From assembly GCA_030737875.1 (NCBI GenBank), contig CM060911.1:55608001-55672000 (forward strand): DNA of 64,000 nt, read 5' to 3'. The notes beneath the pieces are model-generated. The model was not told the origin of the DNA. It saw nothing but the letters and a program-made list of their open reading frames with translations, and searched no databases. This document shows positions 46,731-59,706 of this stretch, in pieces. The translations under genes and the position numbers were made by a program. Numbering within the stretch: the first letter of the stretch is position 1; each line of letters begins with the position of its first letter. Source of the stretch: Allium sativum. Lineage: Eukaryota; Streptophyta; Magnoliopsida; Asparagales; Amaryllidaceae.

Positions 46731-49078
46731 TGTGACGATCCCAAAATCCGAGGGGCGGTATTAAGGATAATCATTAGGAAATAACACATTAATCATCATA
46801 GCAGAGTACAGATAATAGCAGAAACAATAAATAAAATAATTTAACATGGATATGACAGCGGAATCACAACATGTAGGAATATCAGAATAGCATAACGTGG
46901 GGATACACTTAGTAAAAAGAAAGGGAAGTGATCAGTCATCATCGCCAGAGGCGGAATACATACATGCAGTGACATAATAAGAGTATCAGTCTACATCGCC
47001 GAAGGCGGAATACATACATGCATCTAATTCGCACGCAGGCGGCATGTTTATATTTTTTTTTTTCCACAAACTAATCCTATGTGGTTTCAACCAAATATTT
47101 TCCAATCACAATTGGGTATTTTTCAACCACAATCAACCAATATCAATCACAAACAATCCCAAACAATCAATCAATTCCAACCAATAAATATCGTCCATGG
47201 TTTGTGGACGAGGGGCGTATATATATATATATAGATATTTATATATAGCAGTTCATTTTCAACTCATATATAATATTTATAAAAAGGAGTTGAAGAGTGA
47301 GAAATCCTCACCAATAGCTATCCACTCACACGATTGATTTCCTTAATAGAAACTTCGTCTACTTCGCCTTGTTGTTGCTTTCTGACTGTATCCTCTACAT
47401 AGGTAAAAATCGAATTTTACTATGTTATTCAATATATAAAGATTGCACTTTGACTTCGCTATTAAATATAAAGATTATATTTTTATTATTCTTTCAAAAA
47501 TGCAGTTTTTTTTCCTTTTAGAAAAATGCAGTTTTTTTCTATATTCTTTTAAAAACAGTTTTGCCTTTTTAGAAAAAATCAGTTTTTCTTTTATTAAAAA
47601 TGCAGTTTTACTCTTATTAAAAATGCAGTTTTTCTATTCTTAAAAATGCAGTTTTTCTATCTTCAAAAATGCAGTTTTTCTATCTTCAAAAATGCAGTTT
47701 TTCTATTCTTAAAAATGCAGTTTTTCTATCTTCAAAAATGCAGTTTTTTACTTTTTTAAAAAATGCAGTTTTTACTTTTTTAAAAAATGCAGTTTTTACT
47801 TTTTACTTTTAAAAAAATTCTGTTTTGATTTCTTTTAAAAACAGTTTTAAAATCTTTTAAAAACATGCAGTTTTTAAAATCTTATTCAAAATTTCTGTTT
47901 CAACTTCTTTTTAAAAACAGTTTTAAAATCTTTTAAAAACATGCAGTTTTTAAAATCTTTTTTATAAATTTCTGTTTTAAAATCTTTTTAAAAACATGCA
48001 GTTTTTAAAATCTTTTTTTTATAAATTTCTGTTTTAACTTTTTTTTTTAAAAACAGTTTTTAAAACTTTATAAAAAAAACAGTTTTCATAAGTTTCTTCT
48101 TTTAAAAATTCTGTTTTAAAAACTTAAAACGAAAATCAGTTTTATAATTCATATAAAAAAAAAGAAAACAGTTTATACATTCTGTAAAACAAAACAAAAA
48201 TCAAAAATAAAAATAAAATCAAATTAAACGCTCACCTAGGTATGCGAAGGGGAGGAGAAGATTGGTCGGCGGCTCGATCGTCAGGGGCTTCGAAGTCTGG
48301 AGGGCGGCGGCTTCGGAGTATTTAGGGTTTCTTCTTTTTTTTTTTTTTATTTGCTTTGTTTTATAATTAACTGATCGGGGGGGGGGGGGGGGGCAACGAG
48401 GAAGAAAAAGGGGGAAGTGTATTTTTTTTTTTTTTATTATATTATTTAATTATTAAATTATGCACAAGGGTTGACTTTTACATACGACCTCGAAATGAGG
48501 TCCACCGCCTGTCGTCCATAGCGTTTTACCCCCATTCCGAACACAATGGGATATGTATCGCAAGCTGGTTTGATCGTTACAATCAGTTTCTGTTGAAATT
48601 TACCATTTAAATCCTTATATTGAATTTTAAACGTACATTTCAAATTACCGGGGTCACATACTAACTAGAGAAATTCCAGAAAAATATTTTCTAGTTTCGT
48701 ATTGACGATACGGTCCTAACAAAACTAGTTTCGTCGAATTCTGAGACCGTTTGAAAAATGGCCAATTTCCAGTCGATTAAATTCAATAGAAACTGGTCAA
48801 ACGCGTTTTCTTTTGCCACGCTCACATATTGATTCGAAAAATTATGAAATTTGAAACCTAGCAATAGTTTGACATCCCGGACCCAACAAAAGTGGTTTCG
48901 TCGAATTCCGAGGCCATATGCAAAATATCAATTTTCAAACTGACTTACTATTTCTTAACTCTCTAATTTATTGAAATATTCTATATTTTATGGAAATAGG
49001 CTATTTAATCATTCAAATTTCTTGTTAATAACCGAATTTAAAAATTTTAAACTGGTTCACATTTTCCGGGTTATTACA
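46731..49078 (-). repeat. E3 right LTR (5' LTR in element orientation)
   Basis: Same ends as 39784-42135. Differences seen: fewer TA units near 47218, 17 G versus 14 near 48377 with CC versus C after it, poly-T length near 48425, and one T added in a TTTT run near 48625. No clear base substitution was noticed. Confidence 0.95.
47496..48180. repeat. AAAAATGCAGTTTTT array, right LTR
   Basis: Identical in order and unit number, as far as seen, to 40553-41240. Confidence 0.9.
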
Positions 49079-51243
49079 CTGAGTGAAACCGAAAGCGCTT
49101 TATTCCTCTTCTAATAAAGGAGAGAAGCCCTTGCAATTCCGAAAATTCTCCAAGTATGTTCAGATCATTGTATAATATAAATCCCAAGATGGAAGTTATC
49201 TACCTGATACCATCAGCCAAAAATCCTCCTGATGTGAAGGTTTTCTATTCTTCAGCACCGTCTTCAATTATCTTCATCTACTCCATAACATCGTATTATT
49301 ACTCGGAATGGCTTTCAAATAAAAATCCGATCTCAATCTTTCCGAATAATAAGCATCATTTTAAAACGATATGGATATACTGGATTTCAGTCAATTCTCA
49401 ATTTATCTCGTGCTTCTGAAAAGAAATCTTTAAAAATACTTTATTATAGATTTGAAAAGATTTAACAAAGTTTGGATGAAGATTATTAAGTTCAAACCTT
49501 TCAAAAGTTGATTATTAAATACAAGTGTGTCAAAAGCGCTACAAATAGGCTATTTAAACTAGTTTGATGAAGATAACTCAAAAACTCTATAATTTCTATC
49601 CTAACCAATTTGAAATCATTTATTATATTTTATCAAAAAAATTCCATAGTTTTAGTAATTTTTATATAGATGTATTCATTGATTTCCAAATTCGATCACT
49701 AAACTACACTACCACGATTTTGCTTGAAAACTATTTTGGACATAACTTGAAAACTATTCATTAAATTTTGACAATTCTTTTTCTATTTGAAAAATATTAA
49801 TAATAGAAAGAAATTATTTTTTGTTTCGTGAAAAACTAATTTAAATGCATTAATTATAAGTGTTTAAAACTTAAAGTCGAAATACACAAACTGCCGTTGC
49901 GTGACAAGCTCTGTTTTAACCGTGTTATAAATTCTTATTAAAACTAATCCGATATACTTTAAAATAGATTTGAATTTCATTTATAATATATACATGACTG
50001 TTTCATAATTTCAACATTAAATTCAAATATTTATTTTCAACTAATATTAAAATACTATTTAATTACAAAAGTATTATTATTTTTCAAAAATTAATCTTTT
50101 TAAATCCAAACTTTCCTGAACCCTAGTTAAATAACGTATGAGCTATATGGAACAACCGGCTTGAGTTAAAACATCTTCTAAATATCCAAGTCAAATTTCA
50201 ATTTCAAAATCACAATTGATTTTGTCGATTTAAATTTGAACATACTACTTTATAGTTTGTTCAATAAAGTTTCAACTTTTACAAACGTTTTTTCGAAATC
50301 ATTTTAATTACATTTCTATCTAGTTTTGGGGAAAATCCAACTTTTATTTTTCCATTAACTAAAATGAATAAATATTCATTTATATTACCTGATAAGCATG
50401 AGACTTAATCAATACTTAAATATCTCCATATAAATGGGTGCAACATGTGCAATATGAATAATATCAAGACTAACAACTGGCATATCATTCTTAACATCCA
50501 TTTATCTATCACGTAGCATATATATATCACAATATATGTGTATAAGCATTCGGTAATCAATTCTTATCAGTGTATATGTGTCACTAACTATATAGTCATT
50601 CATCCAACATTACACACCTAATTATCGTCCATAATTAACTGTATATAAATATGAGTGTATACAGTTTCTCACCGAGGGTTCCACTCTGCCAATCTTTCTG
50701 GTGGGGCTTCCTAGCTAACCGTTACCGCCCTAGATCATAGTATTTCCTCACTGACTTCTTTATAATATTGTACATATTTAGACTATATATAATTTCTATT
50801 CTTCTTCTTTTTTTATTTGGAGGTGGCCGAACTTAAGGAAAGAGGAAGGATGAGCTTAGGCTCATGGATTGTTGGGCTTAAGGCCACGGAAAGGGGCATT
50901 TTAGGGGAAAGATGGCGGACCTAGGCAAAAGATGGGACCAGATGAAGGTGGATTGGGAGGGGCATCGGTTGGAGATGGTGGTGTGGCTAGCGTGTGATGG
51001 TAGGCAATATTAAAAGAGAGGAAGGGAAGGTTAGGGGCAGTTTTTCGTTAGGGAAGGAGGTGATGTTTGTTTAGAATTTTTAAGGAGGAGGGAGATGGTT
51101 GGTAAGGTCGAATATAGGTAATGGAAGAGGGGAGAGAAAGTGAGGGAGGAGGAGATAATTAGGGTTTGGAAGCCGTGGTAGTTAGGAAGAAGAAGGAGAA
51201 TGGGAAACAGTGAGTGGAATGAAGTTTTAAGTGAAGGGAGGTG

Positions 51244-51254
51244 GTTTTTTATAC
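51244..51254 (-). promoter_or_regulatory. TATA box in E5 left LTR
   Basis: TGTATAAAAAA on the minus strand, conserved at 59431-59440, about 265 bp from the U3 end. Confidence 0.6.
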
Positions 51255-51517
51255 ATTGAGAGAAGTAAGATGGTGATGACAACACATAGCACATGTGTTA
51301 ACCGTGCATGAAATTGTGCATGCAACATTACAAGTATCCTAACACTTGTAATAAGAAGGACGGAGGTAATTTTGGTTGCATTTCTCCTTAAAATGCTACG
51401 GAAAACTATATGCAATACTTAACAAAAAAATGCTACCAAAGGTTTCATTCTAATTAAAATTATATTTTCAAGATGTAAATTAATTATTTAACTTGTCTAA
51501 AATTCTATATCATTACA

Positions 51518-51532
51518 TTCACCCCTTAAAAG
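51518..51532 (-). other. E5 polypurine tract
   Basis: CTTTTAAGGGGTGAA on the minus strand abuts the LTR start TGTAATGATA. Confidence 0.75.
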
Positions 51533-51599
51533 AATTTCGTCCTTGAAATTGAATAAGGGAGAGAACAAGTAATGAACTAGATTAAGGTCTTACCGGAAC

Positions 51600-54500
51600 T
51601 AAGTTGGAATATCGATCCTGCATCGAGATAAAGTTTACGCATGCTTTCTTCTGTTTTCTAAGTGCAATCATTAGGATCACCGCTCCACTGAACTTTAACA
51701 AGATTTACAATCTTCCTTCTTAATCCCTTTTCATGCCTACCAATGATCTTTAGTGGTTGTCTTTTTATTGCCAAACTTTGAGCAATCTCTAAACCTGTTG
51801 AGCAACTTCTTCAATAATCGGTTCAGGATCATGAACATACTTTCACAGACGCAATACATGGAAGACATTGTGAACATAAGATAACCATTGTGGCAGCTCC
51901 ACTCTGTAAGCTAACAACCCAATTTTGTCATGGATAGGGAATGGTCCAATATATCGAGATGTTAGTTCACCAGTTTCCCCAAATCTCAAGACTCCTCGCA
52001 TTGGAGATATATTCAGGAATACCTCATATACAACTAAAAATTCCAAATCTCTCCTTTGATTATCTGCATAACTCTTTTGATGACTCTAGGCAACTTTTAA
52101 CTTCTTTTCAATCAGCTAGACCTTTTTTGTTGCGTCACGAATGATGTCTGTACTAGTTTATTACCAGTTTCAATCCAACAGACAAGCGATTTACATGGGC
52201 GACCACACAAAGCTTCGAAATGCACCATTTCTATACTTACTTGATAACTATTAATATAGGAGAATTCAGCTAATTATAAATAATCTTCCCATGATCCACT
52301 AATGTCTAGAATGCAGGCTCGTAACATATCTTCGATAATCCAATTAATTCTTTCCATTTTCCAATCTGACCGTGGATGGTATGTGGTACTAAGATTTAAC
52401 TTGGTACCCAAATGCTTTTGAAATACTTCATAGAAATGACGAGTGAAGATCATATCATGGTCACTTACTATGCTGCTGGGAATTCCATGAAGATGAACAA
52501 TTTCCTTCACATAAATCTCCACAAGACTTGTTGTTGTCCTAGTGGCTTTAACTAGAATAAAATCTGCACTCATGGAAAATCGATCCAATTAACCCAAATA
52601 CCTTTGTTTCCTTTTCTAGTCCGAGGAAAGCCATCGATTAAGTCCATAGATATCTGATCCCATTTCCAATTTGGAATTTCCAATGGTTGAAGCAATCCTT
52701 CCACCTCCTTCTGATCGCTTTTGACCTACTGACATGTTGCACATTTGCTGACGTATTTGGATATATCCTTCTTAATAGTCTTCAACCAAAAGGCTTGCTT
52801 AATATCCTAGTACATTTTGTTGATTCCCATATGAATACTAAGTTTGGATTTATGACACTTGTCCAGTACTTCTCGTTTACGCCTTTCATCATTTGGGACA
52901 CATATTCTTCCTTCAAGTCGAAGAACTCCTTGGTTATCAATCTGAAAATAGTTTCCTTACTTTGATGAATCTTCTTAGTGATCTTCTGAATAAACTTATC
53001 TTTATTCTGCTTACCAGCGAACTTATTCATAAGGGTAGGAGCTTTCACTAAATAAGCAATAATAGCGTGCTTTCTACTTAATGCATCGACAACAACATTG
53101 GCTTTTCTAGGAGTATATATAATTTCTAGATCATAGGATGCTAGAAATTCTAACCAACATTTTTATCTTAAATTCAAATCCTTTCGAGTGAATAAATATT
53201 TAAGAAATTTGTGATCTGTGTATAAATCAAACTTCTCACCTAGCAGATAATGTCGCTGAATCTTTAAAGCAAAAACTGCTGTAGTAGCTCCAAATCGTTA
53301 GTGGGATAGTTCTTTTCATGTGGTTTTAACTGTCTAGCCGCATAAGCAACTATCTTCCTTTCTTGCATCAGAGCTTCCTCAATTCCTTCTTTATAGGTAT
53401 CAATATAAATTGTTAATCCTTTATTTCTGTTTATGATTGTTAAAAAATAGAGTAGTAGTTAATCTCTTCTTCAATTTTTGAAAAGCTTCTTCGTACTAGA
53501 AATTCCATACAAACTTGGTATTCTTTTTTGTTAGTTTAGTTAAAGGACGGGCTATCTTAGAAAAATATTTAATGGACTTCTTTAGGGGTAATAGGTTTCT
53601 TCCAATGTTGAATACCTTAAATTTTACTAGGATCCACAGATTTTAAACAATATGGCTAAGAAACCCAACCTCCTTCTCCCAAAAATGGCATCTTGGGAAT
53701 TTTTCCATCAACACATTGCTTGTTAATATTTCCAAAACTCATGCTCTTCTTCGTTTTTAGAATATACAAGGATGTCGCCAATAAAAGCAAATATATTCAT
53801 TAGATCCACAAATTAAGCAGGAGCATTAGTCATCCTGAATGGTAGAACCAACCGTTCATTAAAAGTGTCGCCCCCCTTGAAAGTAGTTAAGTGGATGCAA
53901 TCTTTAGTAATTCTTAATTGTTGGAAACCGATAACTAAATCCATTTTAGAGAAGACTTTGGATCCATTTAATTGATCAAGTAAGTCATCAATTCTAGGAA
54001 AACGATATTTATTTTTAATGGTTTGTTAATTCAAATCTCGATAATCCACACATAGCCTTAATGCTCCATTTGATTTTTGAACAAGCACCACCACAGAACC
54101 CCAGTTTGAGCGACTTTGTCTAATAAGTCCCTTTTTCAACAATTTTTTGGCTTTCTTCCTTAGTTCTTCCTTTTTCTTGGATCCATCCTTCTGTTTGGGC
54201 AAACCACTTCTCTTGCATTTGGGATGAGATCAATTCTAAATTTGATTTTTCTGTGCGGAGGGAGACAATTTACTTCTTCGAATACATATGGAAAATCCTT
54301 AAGAATAGGAATAGTTTCAAAATTTGATTCAGAAGAATCTAAGACATATAGAAAACTATCCCTTCTTATACTAGGATCTTCGCAATGTATTTCTATAAAA
54401 TTTCCTAATTTCGTCTTCAGTACCACTATTCTTTTATCACAGTCCAGAATAGCTTTATGCTTCGCTAACCAGTTCATTCCAAGCAAAATGTCAAATCCAA

Positions 54501-55692
54501 TGAGATCCATGACAAAAAGATCAAAAGGAAATTTATAAAGGGAACAGGAAATAGGGAGTTGCTCACAATATTTCCAAAGATTAGCAGAACCTCCTATGGA
54601 TTTCCTATGCAAAAAGTTTATTGTTGAATTTTGCTTCGAGTTTCAATTCCTCTGCTAATTCTTTTGAAATGAAGCTGTTAGAGGCTCAAGTATCAAACAA
54701 TACTCTGACTGGATTATTTTTAACGAAAATATTTCCTTCAAGTACTTTATTTTTGTTTTCCATTTTCGAAGTTGAATGATCATCCTCGATAGTACAAACT
54801 TTCGCCTCATTCATCCTTCTTTGCTTTATGGGCTTTTGGCATTCACTTGCACGATGCCCTTTTTCTTGACAATTGAAACAAGTGGCTTTCTTTAAATGCT
54901 TCCTCTGAATCTTTTCCTTTAGCTTCATCTTGCATTCATTCGCATAATAACCGTTCCTCTTGCAGTTGTAACAAGCAACCTTTAGAGTTTTCTTTACTTT
55001 GCTTGTCATTGGTTCTTCTTCTTCCAAATTCCTTTTCTTCTCATTGTTGCTGTTGTTTCCATTTTTTTCTCCTGTGGATTTTGCATATCCAAATCCGCAT
55101 AGCGATACCCCATGTATACTAACTTTTCAAAGGATCATTTTGCATGAGTGGTCATCCTTTCCTGATACTTCTTATCTAGACATTTAATGAACCTCTCGTT
55201 TTCCTTTGATGGAGAGTTAATTAGCACCTATCCAAAATGAGATAATTCGTCAAACTTTCTTACATAATCTTTAAAAGTTCTACCTTCGTGCTTCAGATCC
55301 AAAAATTCTTGGCATAATCAAGACATTCCAGCTGAATGCAAATATTGCTCCTCAAAAGCCTTCTTAAACTACTCCCATGATATCCCTTCTTCCGATTTCT
55401 CCTGAGAAATGATTCTCACTACATTAAAGCTTCATCCTGAAGTTACCATGATGTCAAAAGCCTTTTCTGCTCATCATCCAACAGTAATCTTTTGAATATC
55501 TTCTCATATAATCAGATCTAGGCTTGAGCTTCAATAATAGATTATGTACCCTTGAACTGCTTTCCACCCAAGCTAATGAAATTCTTGTTCATAGTTGCCA
55601 AAATAAAGTTGAGATTGAATTGGGATAGCTGGCTCTACTATTGCAGAGGGATTTCCCCATCCCCTAGCTTGTCCTCTTCTTCCGCTCATCTT
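51600..55692 (-). pseudogene. E5 gag-pol, decayed
   Basis: Read right to left: gag start near 55692 (SGRRGQARGWGNPSA), capsid debris, two zinc knuckles near 54830-55000 (the first reads CYNCKRNGYYANEC, its His replaced by Tyr; the second, CFNCQEKGHRASEC, is intact), and protease in which the Gly of DTGA has become a TGA stop (near 54684). A gag-to-RT linker follows (LIGFDILLGMNWLAKHKAI). Reverse transcriptase has its active site changed to FIGD (53761-53790). Then come RNase H fragments, integrase pieces (IVSDHDMIFTRHF, LNLSTTYHPRSDWKMERINW at about 52274-52588), GELTSRYIGPFPIHDKIGLL, and a tail LVKVQWSGDPNDCT. At least a dozen stops and frameshifts make it non-functional. Domain order and tail place it with the E3 lineage. 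Confidence 0.88.
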
Positions 55693-55878
55693 CTACTATA
55701 TCTACATATTGTAAGAAAATGGTTTAGGCATTCAGACAATATATCTTAGGGATACACAAACAATTAGATAGATATGGAGAGATTTAATTTAATTTTTTAT
55801 TTCTTAGGTTTGTTAATGTTTCCTTTGGTCATGGCTATCCCTAATTCCAATGAGTTATACTCTATAGCTTTGTATGAA

Positions 55879-55895
55879 CCAAAGCTCTGATACCA
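55879..55895 (-). other. E5 primer binding site
   Basis: TGGTATCAGAGCTTTGG on the minus strand, three bases inside the right LTR; initiator-Met tRNA core intact despite the age of the element. Confidence 0.9.
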
Positions 55896-55898
55896 GAT

Positions 55899-58800
55899 TG
55901 TAACGGCCTGCCTTTTTGACCAATTTATTTCGGTAATTAAACCAACTTAAAATGTTCTCAAAGACAGATTGTTAGGGGTAATAACACATCAGAACAGGAA
56001 GAAAATGAACTTTTATTACTTCACAATAATTCACATCATATTACATTGATCATCAGAATAAATATCAGAGTACAAGCAGAATAACTACATCTACAAAGGA
56101 TCCAAAATGCTTTAATCCAGCTCCGGCTAAAATCCAGTAACACTAAATATAGCCCTAATCTATAACTACCTAATTACTAGTTTGTCCGTGTGGAAAATAA
56201 GAACACCCAAAGTTTATTGGGAAAACAATAAACTCCGAGTCAGTCATGACACTGGTGTGAGAAACTTAAACAGACTATTATAAATAAGGTAACTCATAAG
56301 ACCATCCTATATAACACGGAACAGGTTTTTCGTTTATTAATAGTACTGGATAAAATTCACAATACTTCTTAAAAAATGAAGCTATTATAAGGCTCATCCC
56401 ATATAACACAATGCAAACGCAAACCATTAGGCAAGCTTTGTCCTAATGGTAACAAAAAATGCTTGATACATTAAAGTCATTTGATGTTATCATTAGTGCA
56501 TTAAGTGGAAAATCATTTCACAAATAAATGTATCAATATTAGTCGGCATAGAACTATTATATTATGCTGACATAATCATATGCATCTAAAACCGTAAGTG
56601 CTCGTATTGGAATTTGGATGTCAACAATGACCAAGGAATAGGATCTCCCTTACCGAAGGAAACACCTCTAGAGGGATATTCCCCGAGAAACAACCGATGA
56701 ATCTCTACTAACACGAGGTCAGACCATCTCTATATGCTGACTCTGCTAGATGGCACATGAATATGACATCCTCTAGTCATAACTAACCTTTAACTGAGCG
56801 CTCCTTCCAACATCCACATAAAGTAGATTTCCACATAAGTAAATACCTAGGCTCTATACCATTTGTACAAATTTTTATCTAGAAGGGAATGACCACACCC
56901 TAACGGAATGACCTACAAACACTGTTGCATTTGTCCTATTTTAGGCCATTACAGGGTTGTAAGGCTTGATGAAGTCTCATTACACAAAACTACACTTTAC
57001 CCTAAAGCCATGATTTGATCATCAATAGCTCGATCACTAGGCATGCCACACTATCATTTCAGAACACATAATTGATAATCATTAATCATATCACCTTTGA
57101 GCTCATACGTCTCAAAGAAGGATGTTAGGCTAAGAGAATAAATTCTTCGCACCAATAGAAATATATTTAGTAAAGTTTAATCAATACATTAAAAAATACA
57201 ATGTTAGACATGCATTCATACAAGTCCATTTTGGGTTTGAACAAAATCAAAGGCGCTTTATTCCTCCTGTAATAAAGGAGAGAAGCCCTTGCAATTCCAT
57301 AAATTCTCCAAGTACGTTAGGATCACTGTTATAATATAAATCTCAAGATGGAACTTGAGATCAGCAGTGAGAAATCCTCTCGATGTGAAGGTTTATGGTC
57401 TTTAACATCGTCTTCAATTATCTCCATCCACTCCATAACGTCGTATTATTACTCGGAATGGTTTCCAGATAAAAACCCAATCCTGGTCTTTTTGAATAAT
57501 AAGTGTCATTTTATAACTATATGGGTATACTGGATTTCAGTCAACTCTCAATTTATCTCATGCTTTTGAAATAAAATCATTAAAAATACTTCATTTTAGA
57601 TTTGAAAAGATTTAACAAATTTTGGTGAAGATTATTAAGTTCAAATCTTTCAAAAGTTGGTTATTAAATACAAGTGTTTCAAAAGCATTACTAAAAGCAT
57701 TACAAATAGGTTATTTAAACTAGTATGATGAAAATAACTCAAAAACTCTATAATTTCTATCCAAATCAATTTGAAATCATTATTACGATTTATCAAAAAA
57801 TTCCGTATTTTTAATAACTTTTATTTAGTTGTTTATCATTGATTCCAAATTCAATCATGAAACTACACTACTATGAATTTTTTTTTTCAAACTGTTTTGG
57901 CCATAACTTGAAAATTATTCACAAAAATTTGAAAATTCTTGTTATATTTGAAAATTATTAATAATAGAAAGAAAACGTTTTTCATTTTGTGAAAAAATCG
58001 ATTTAAAATGCATTAGTTATAAGTGTTTAAAGGTTAAAGTCGAAATAGGTGAATTACTACTGCGCGATAAGCTCTATTTTAATTGTATGATAACTTTATA
58101 TTAGAACTAATTTGATTTACTTCAAAATAGTTTAGAATTTCTTTTATAATATATACAAGACTATTTCAAAACACTATTTCATAGTTTCAACTTTAAATTC
58201 AAATATTTACTTTTAACTAATATTATAATATTATTTAATTGTTAAAATATTATTATTTTAAAAAAAAATATTCTTTTGAAACCCAAACTTTCCTGAACTC
58301 AAATTAAATAATATATAAGCTATATGAAACAACTGTTTTGAGTTGAAACATCTTCAAAATATCCAAATAAAATTCAATTTCAAAATCACAATTGAATTTG
58401 TCGATTTAAACTTGAACGTACTGTTTTATATTAAAACCTTGTTCAATAAAATTTCAACTTTTGCAAAAGTTTTTCGAAATCATTTTAATTTTATTTATGT
58501 CTATATTTTGGGAAAAATCCAACTTTTATTTTTCCACTATATTTAAATGAATAAAATATTCATTTATACTACCCGATAAACATGAGACTTAACCAATACC
58601 CAAATATCTCAATATAAGTAGGTGTAACATGTGCAGTATGACTAGTATCACTACGAATAACCAGTATATCATTCATAGCATCCATTCATCCATCACATAG
58701 CATATATATCACAATATATTTGTATAAGCATTCTGTAATCAACGCTTATCAGTGTATATGTATCACTAACTATACAGTCATTCATCCAACATTACATGCA

Positions 58801-59701
58801 TATAAATATCATCCTTAATTAATTGGATTTAAACATGAGTGTATAGAGTTTATCACCGAGGGTTCCAATCTGCCAATCTTTACGGTAGGACTCCCTAGAT
58901 AACTTTTGTCGCTCCGGACTAACAGTATTTCCTCACCAACTTCTTTATAATGTTGTATATATTTATAGAATACTTTATTTCTATTTTTTTTATTTGTAGG
59001 GGTCTACCTTAAGGGAGGAGGAAGGATGAGCTTAGGGTCGTGGGTTGTTGGGCATACGACTGTAGGAAGAGGCTATTTAGACGCAAGGAGTGGAGGACCT
59101 AGGGGTTGAGTTGGGGCTGAATGGAGGTGGCTTAGGAGGGGCGTTTGTGGGTGATGGTGATGGCATGTCTAAGGTGTGAGTGTGGACGGAGGGGAGAGGA
59201 AGGGAAGGTTAGGGGCCTTTTTTGGGTGGTGGAGGAGGTGGTGTTTGATTTGGAATTTTTAAGGAGGAGGGAGGGGGTTACTAAGGCCGAATATAAGAGG
59301 TGGAAGAGGAGAGAGAAAGAGAGGGAGGAGGAGAGAATTAGGATTTGGAAGCCATGACTATAAAGAAGAAGAAGGAGGCGAAGAATGATAAGGAGAGAGT
59401 AGAATGAAATTTAACCAAAGGGAGGTGGTCTTTTTATACATGAAGAGGAGTAACATGGTGATGAAAACACAAAGAACATGTGTTAACAATGCATGAAATG
59501 GTGCATGCAACAATACAAGTGTCCTAACACTTGTTATAAGGAGGAGGGAGGTACTTTTGGTAGTATATCTCCTTGAAATGTAATGGAAAACTATATGCAA
59601 TACCAAAACAAAAATGCTACCAATGGTTTTATTCTATATTAAATTATATTTTCAAGTTGTAAACTCATTATTTAACTCATCTAAACTTCTAGATTGTTGC
59701 A
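55899..59701 (-). repeat. E5 right LTR (5' LTR in element orientation)
   Basis: Starts TGTAACGGCCTGCCTTTTTG and ends GATTGTTGCA. Uninterrupted, so it gives the ancestral sequence at the two insertion sites in the left LTR. G-rich block at 59000-59400. Open frames inside (73 codons at 57348, 82 on minus at 59358) occur in both LTRs but carry no domain. Confidence 0.9.
59431..59440 (-). promoter_or_regulatory. TATA box in E5 right LTR
   Basis: TGTATAAAAA on the minus strand, followed by a C/T-rich leader (complement of the G-rich block). Places U3 at only about 265 bp of a 3.8 kb LTR. Confidence 0.6.
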
Positions 59702-59706
59702 AAAGG

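Larger units (their letters stand above)
39784..49078 (-). mobile_element. E3: young, structurally complete Ty3/gypsy chromovirus
   Basis: 9.3 kb element with LTRs of 2352 and 2348 bp that match by eye apart from homopolymer and TA-repeat lengths. An initiator-Met primer binding site, one uninterrupted 1410-codon polyprotein and a polypurine tract are in the canonical order on the minus strand. Inserted into the E5 left LTR; the right LTR of E5 gives the empty site at about 57240. Flanks CTGAC and CTGAG agree at four of five bases. Tekay/Del-type by LTR length, single ORF and C-terminal tail. All catalytic residues that I can check are present, so it is the only candidate here for self-sufficient mobility. 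Confidence 0.95.
34818..51517 (-). repeat. E5 left LTR, interrupted
   Basis: Pieces 34818-35926, 39568-39783 and 49079-51517 align in order with 55899-59701. Starts TGTAATGACCTAC and ends ATATCATTACA. Contains the conserved minus-strand TATA box at 51244-51254 and a G-rich block at 50820-51240. Confidence 0.88.
34818..59701 (-). mobile_element. E5: old Ty3/gypsy element with two nested insertions
   Basis: Left LTR 34818-51517 (about 3.76 kb without inserts), internal region 51518-55898 and right LTR 55899-59701 (3.8 kb). The flanking duplication AAAGG is exact on both sides (34813-34817 and 59702-59706) although the LTRs have diverged a good deal. An initiator-Met primer binding site adjoins the right LTR and a polypurine tract the left, so it reads right to left. 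Gag-pol is heavily decayed. The right LTR end reads TTGCA instead of TTACA. The left LTR carries a solo LTR (35927-39567) and element E3 (39784-49078), and the right LTR preserves the uninterrupted sequence at both places. Confidence 0.9.
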
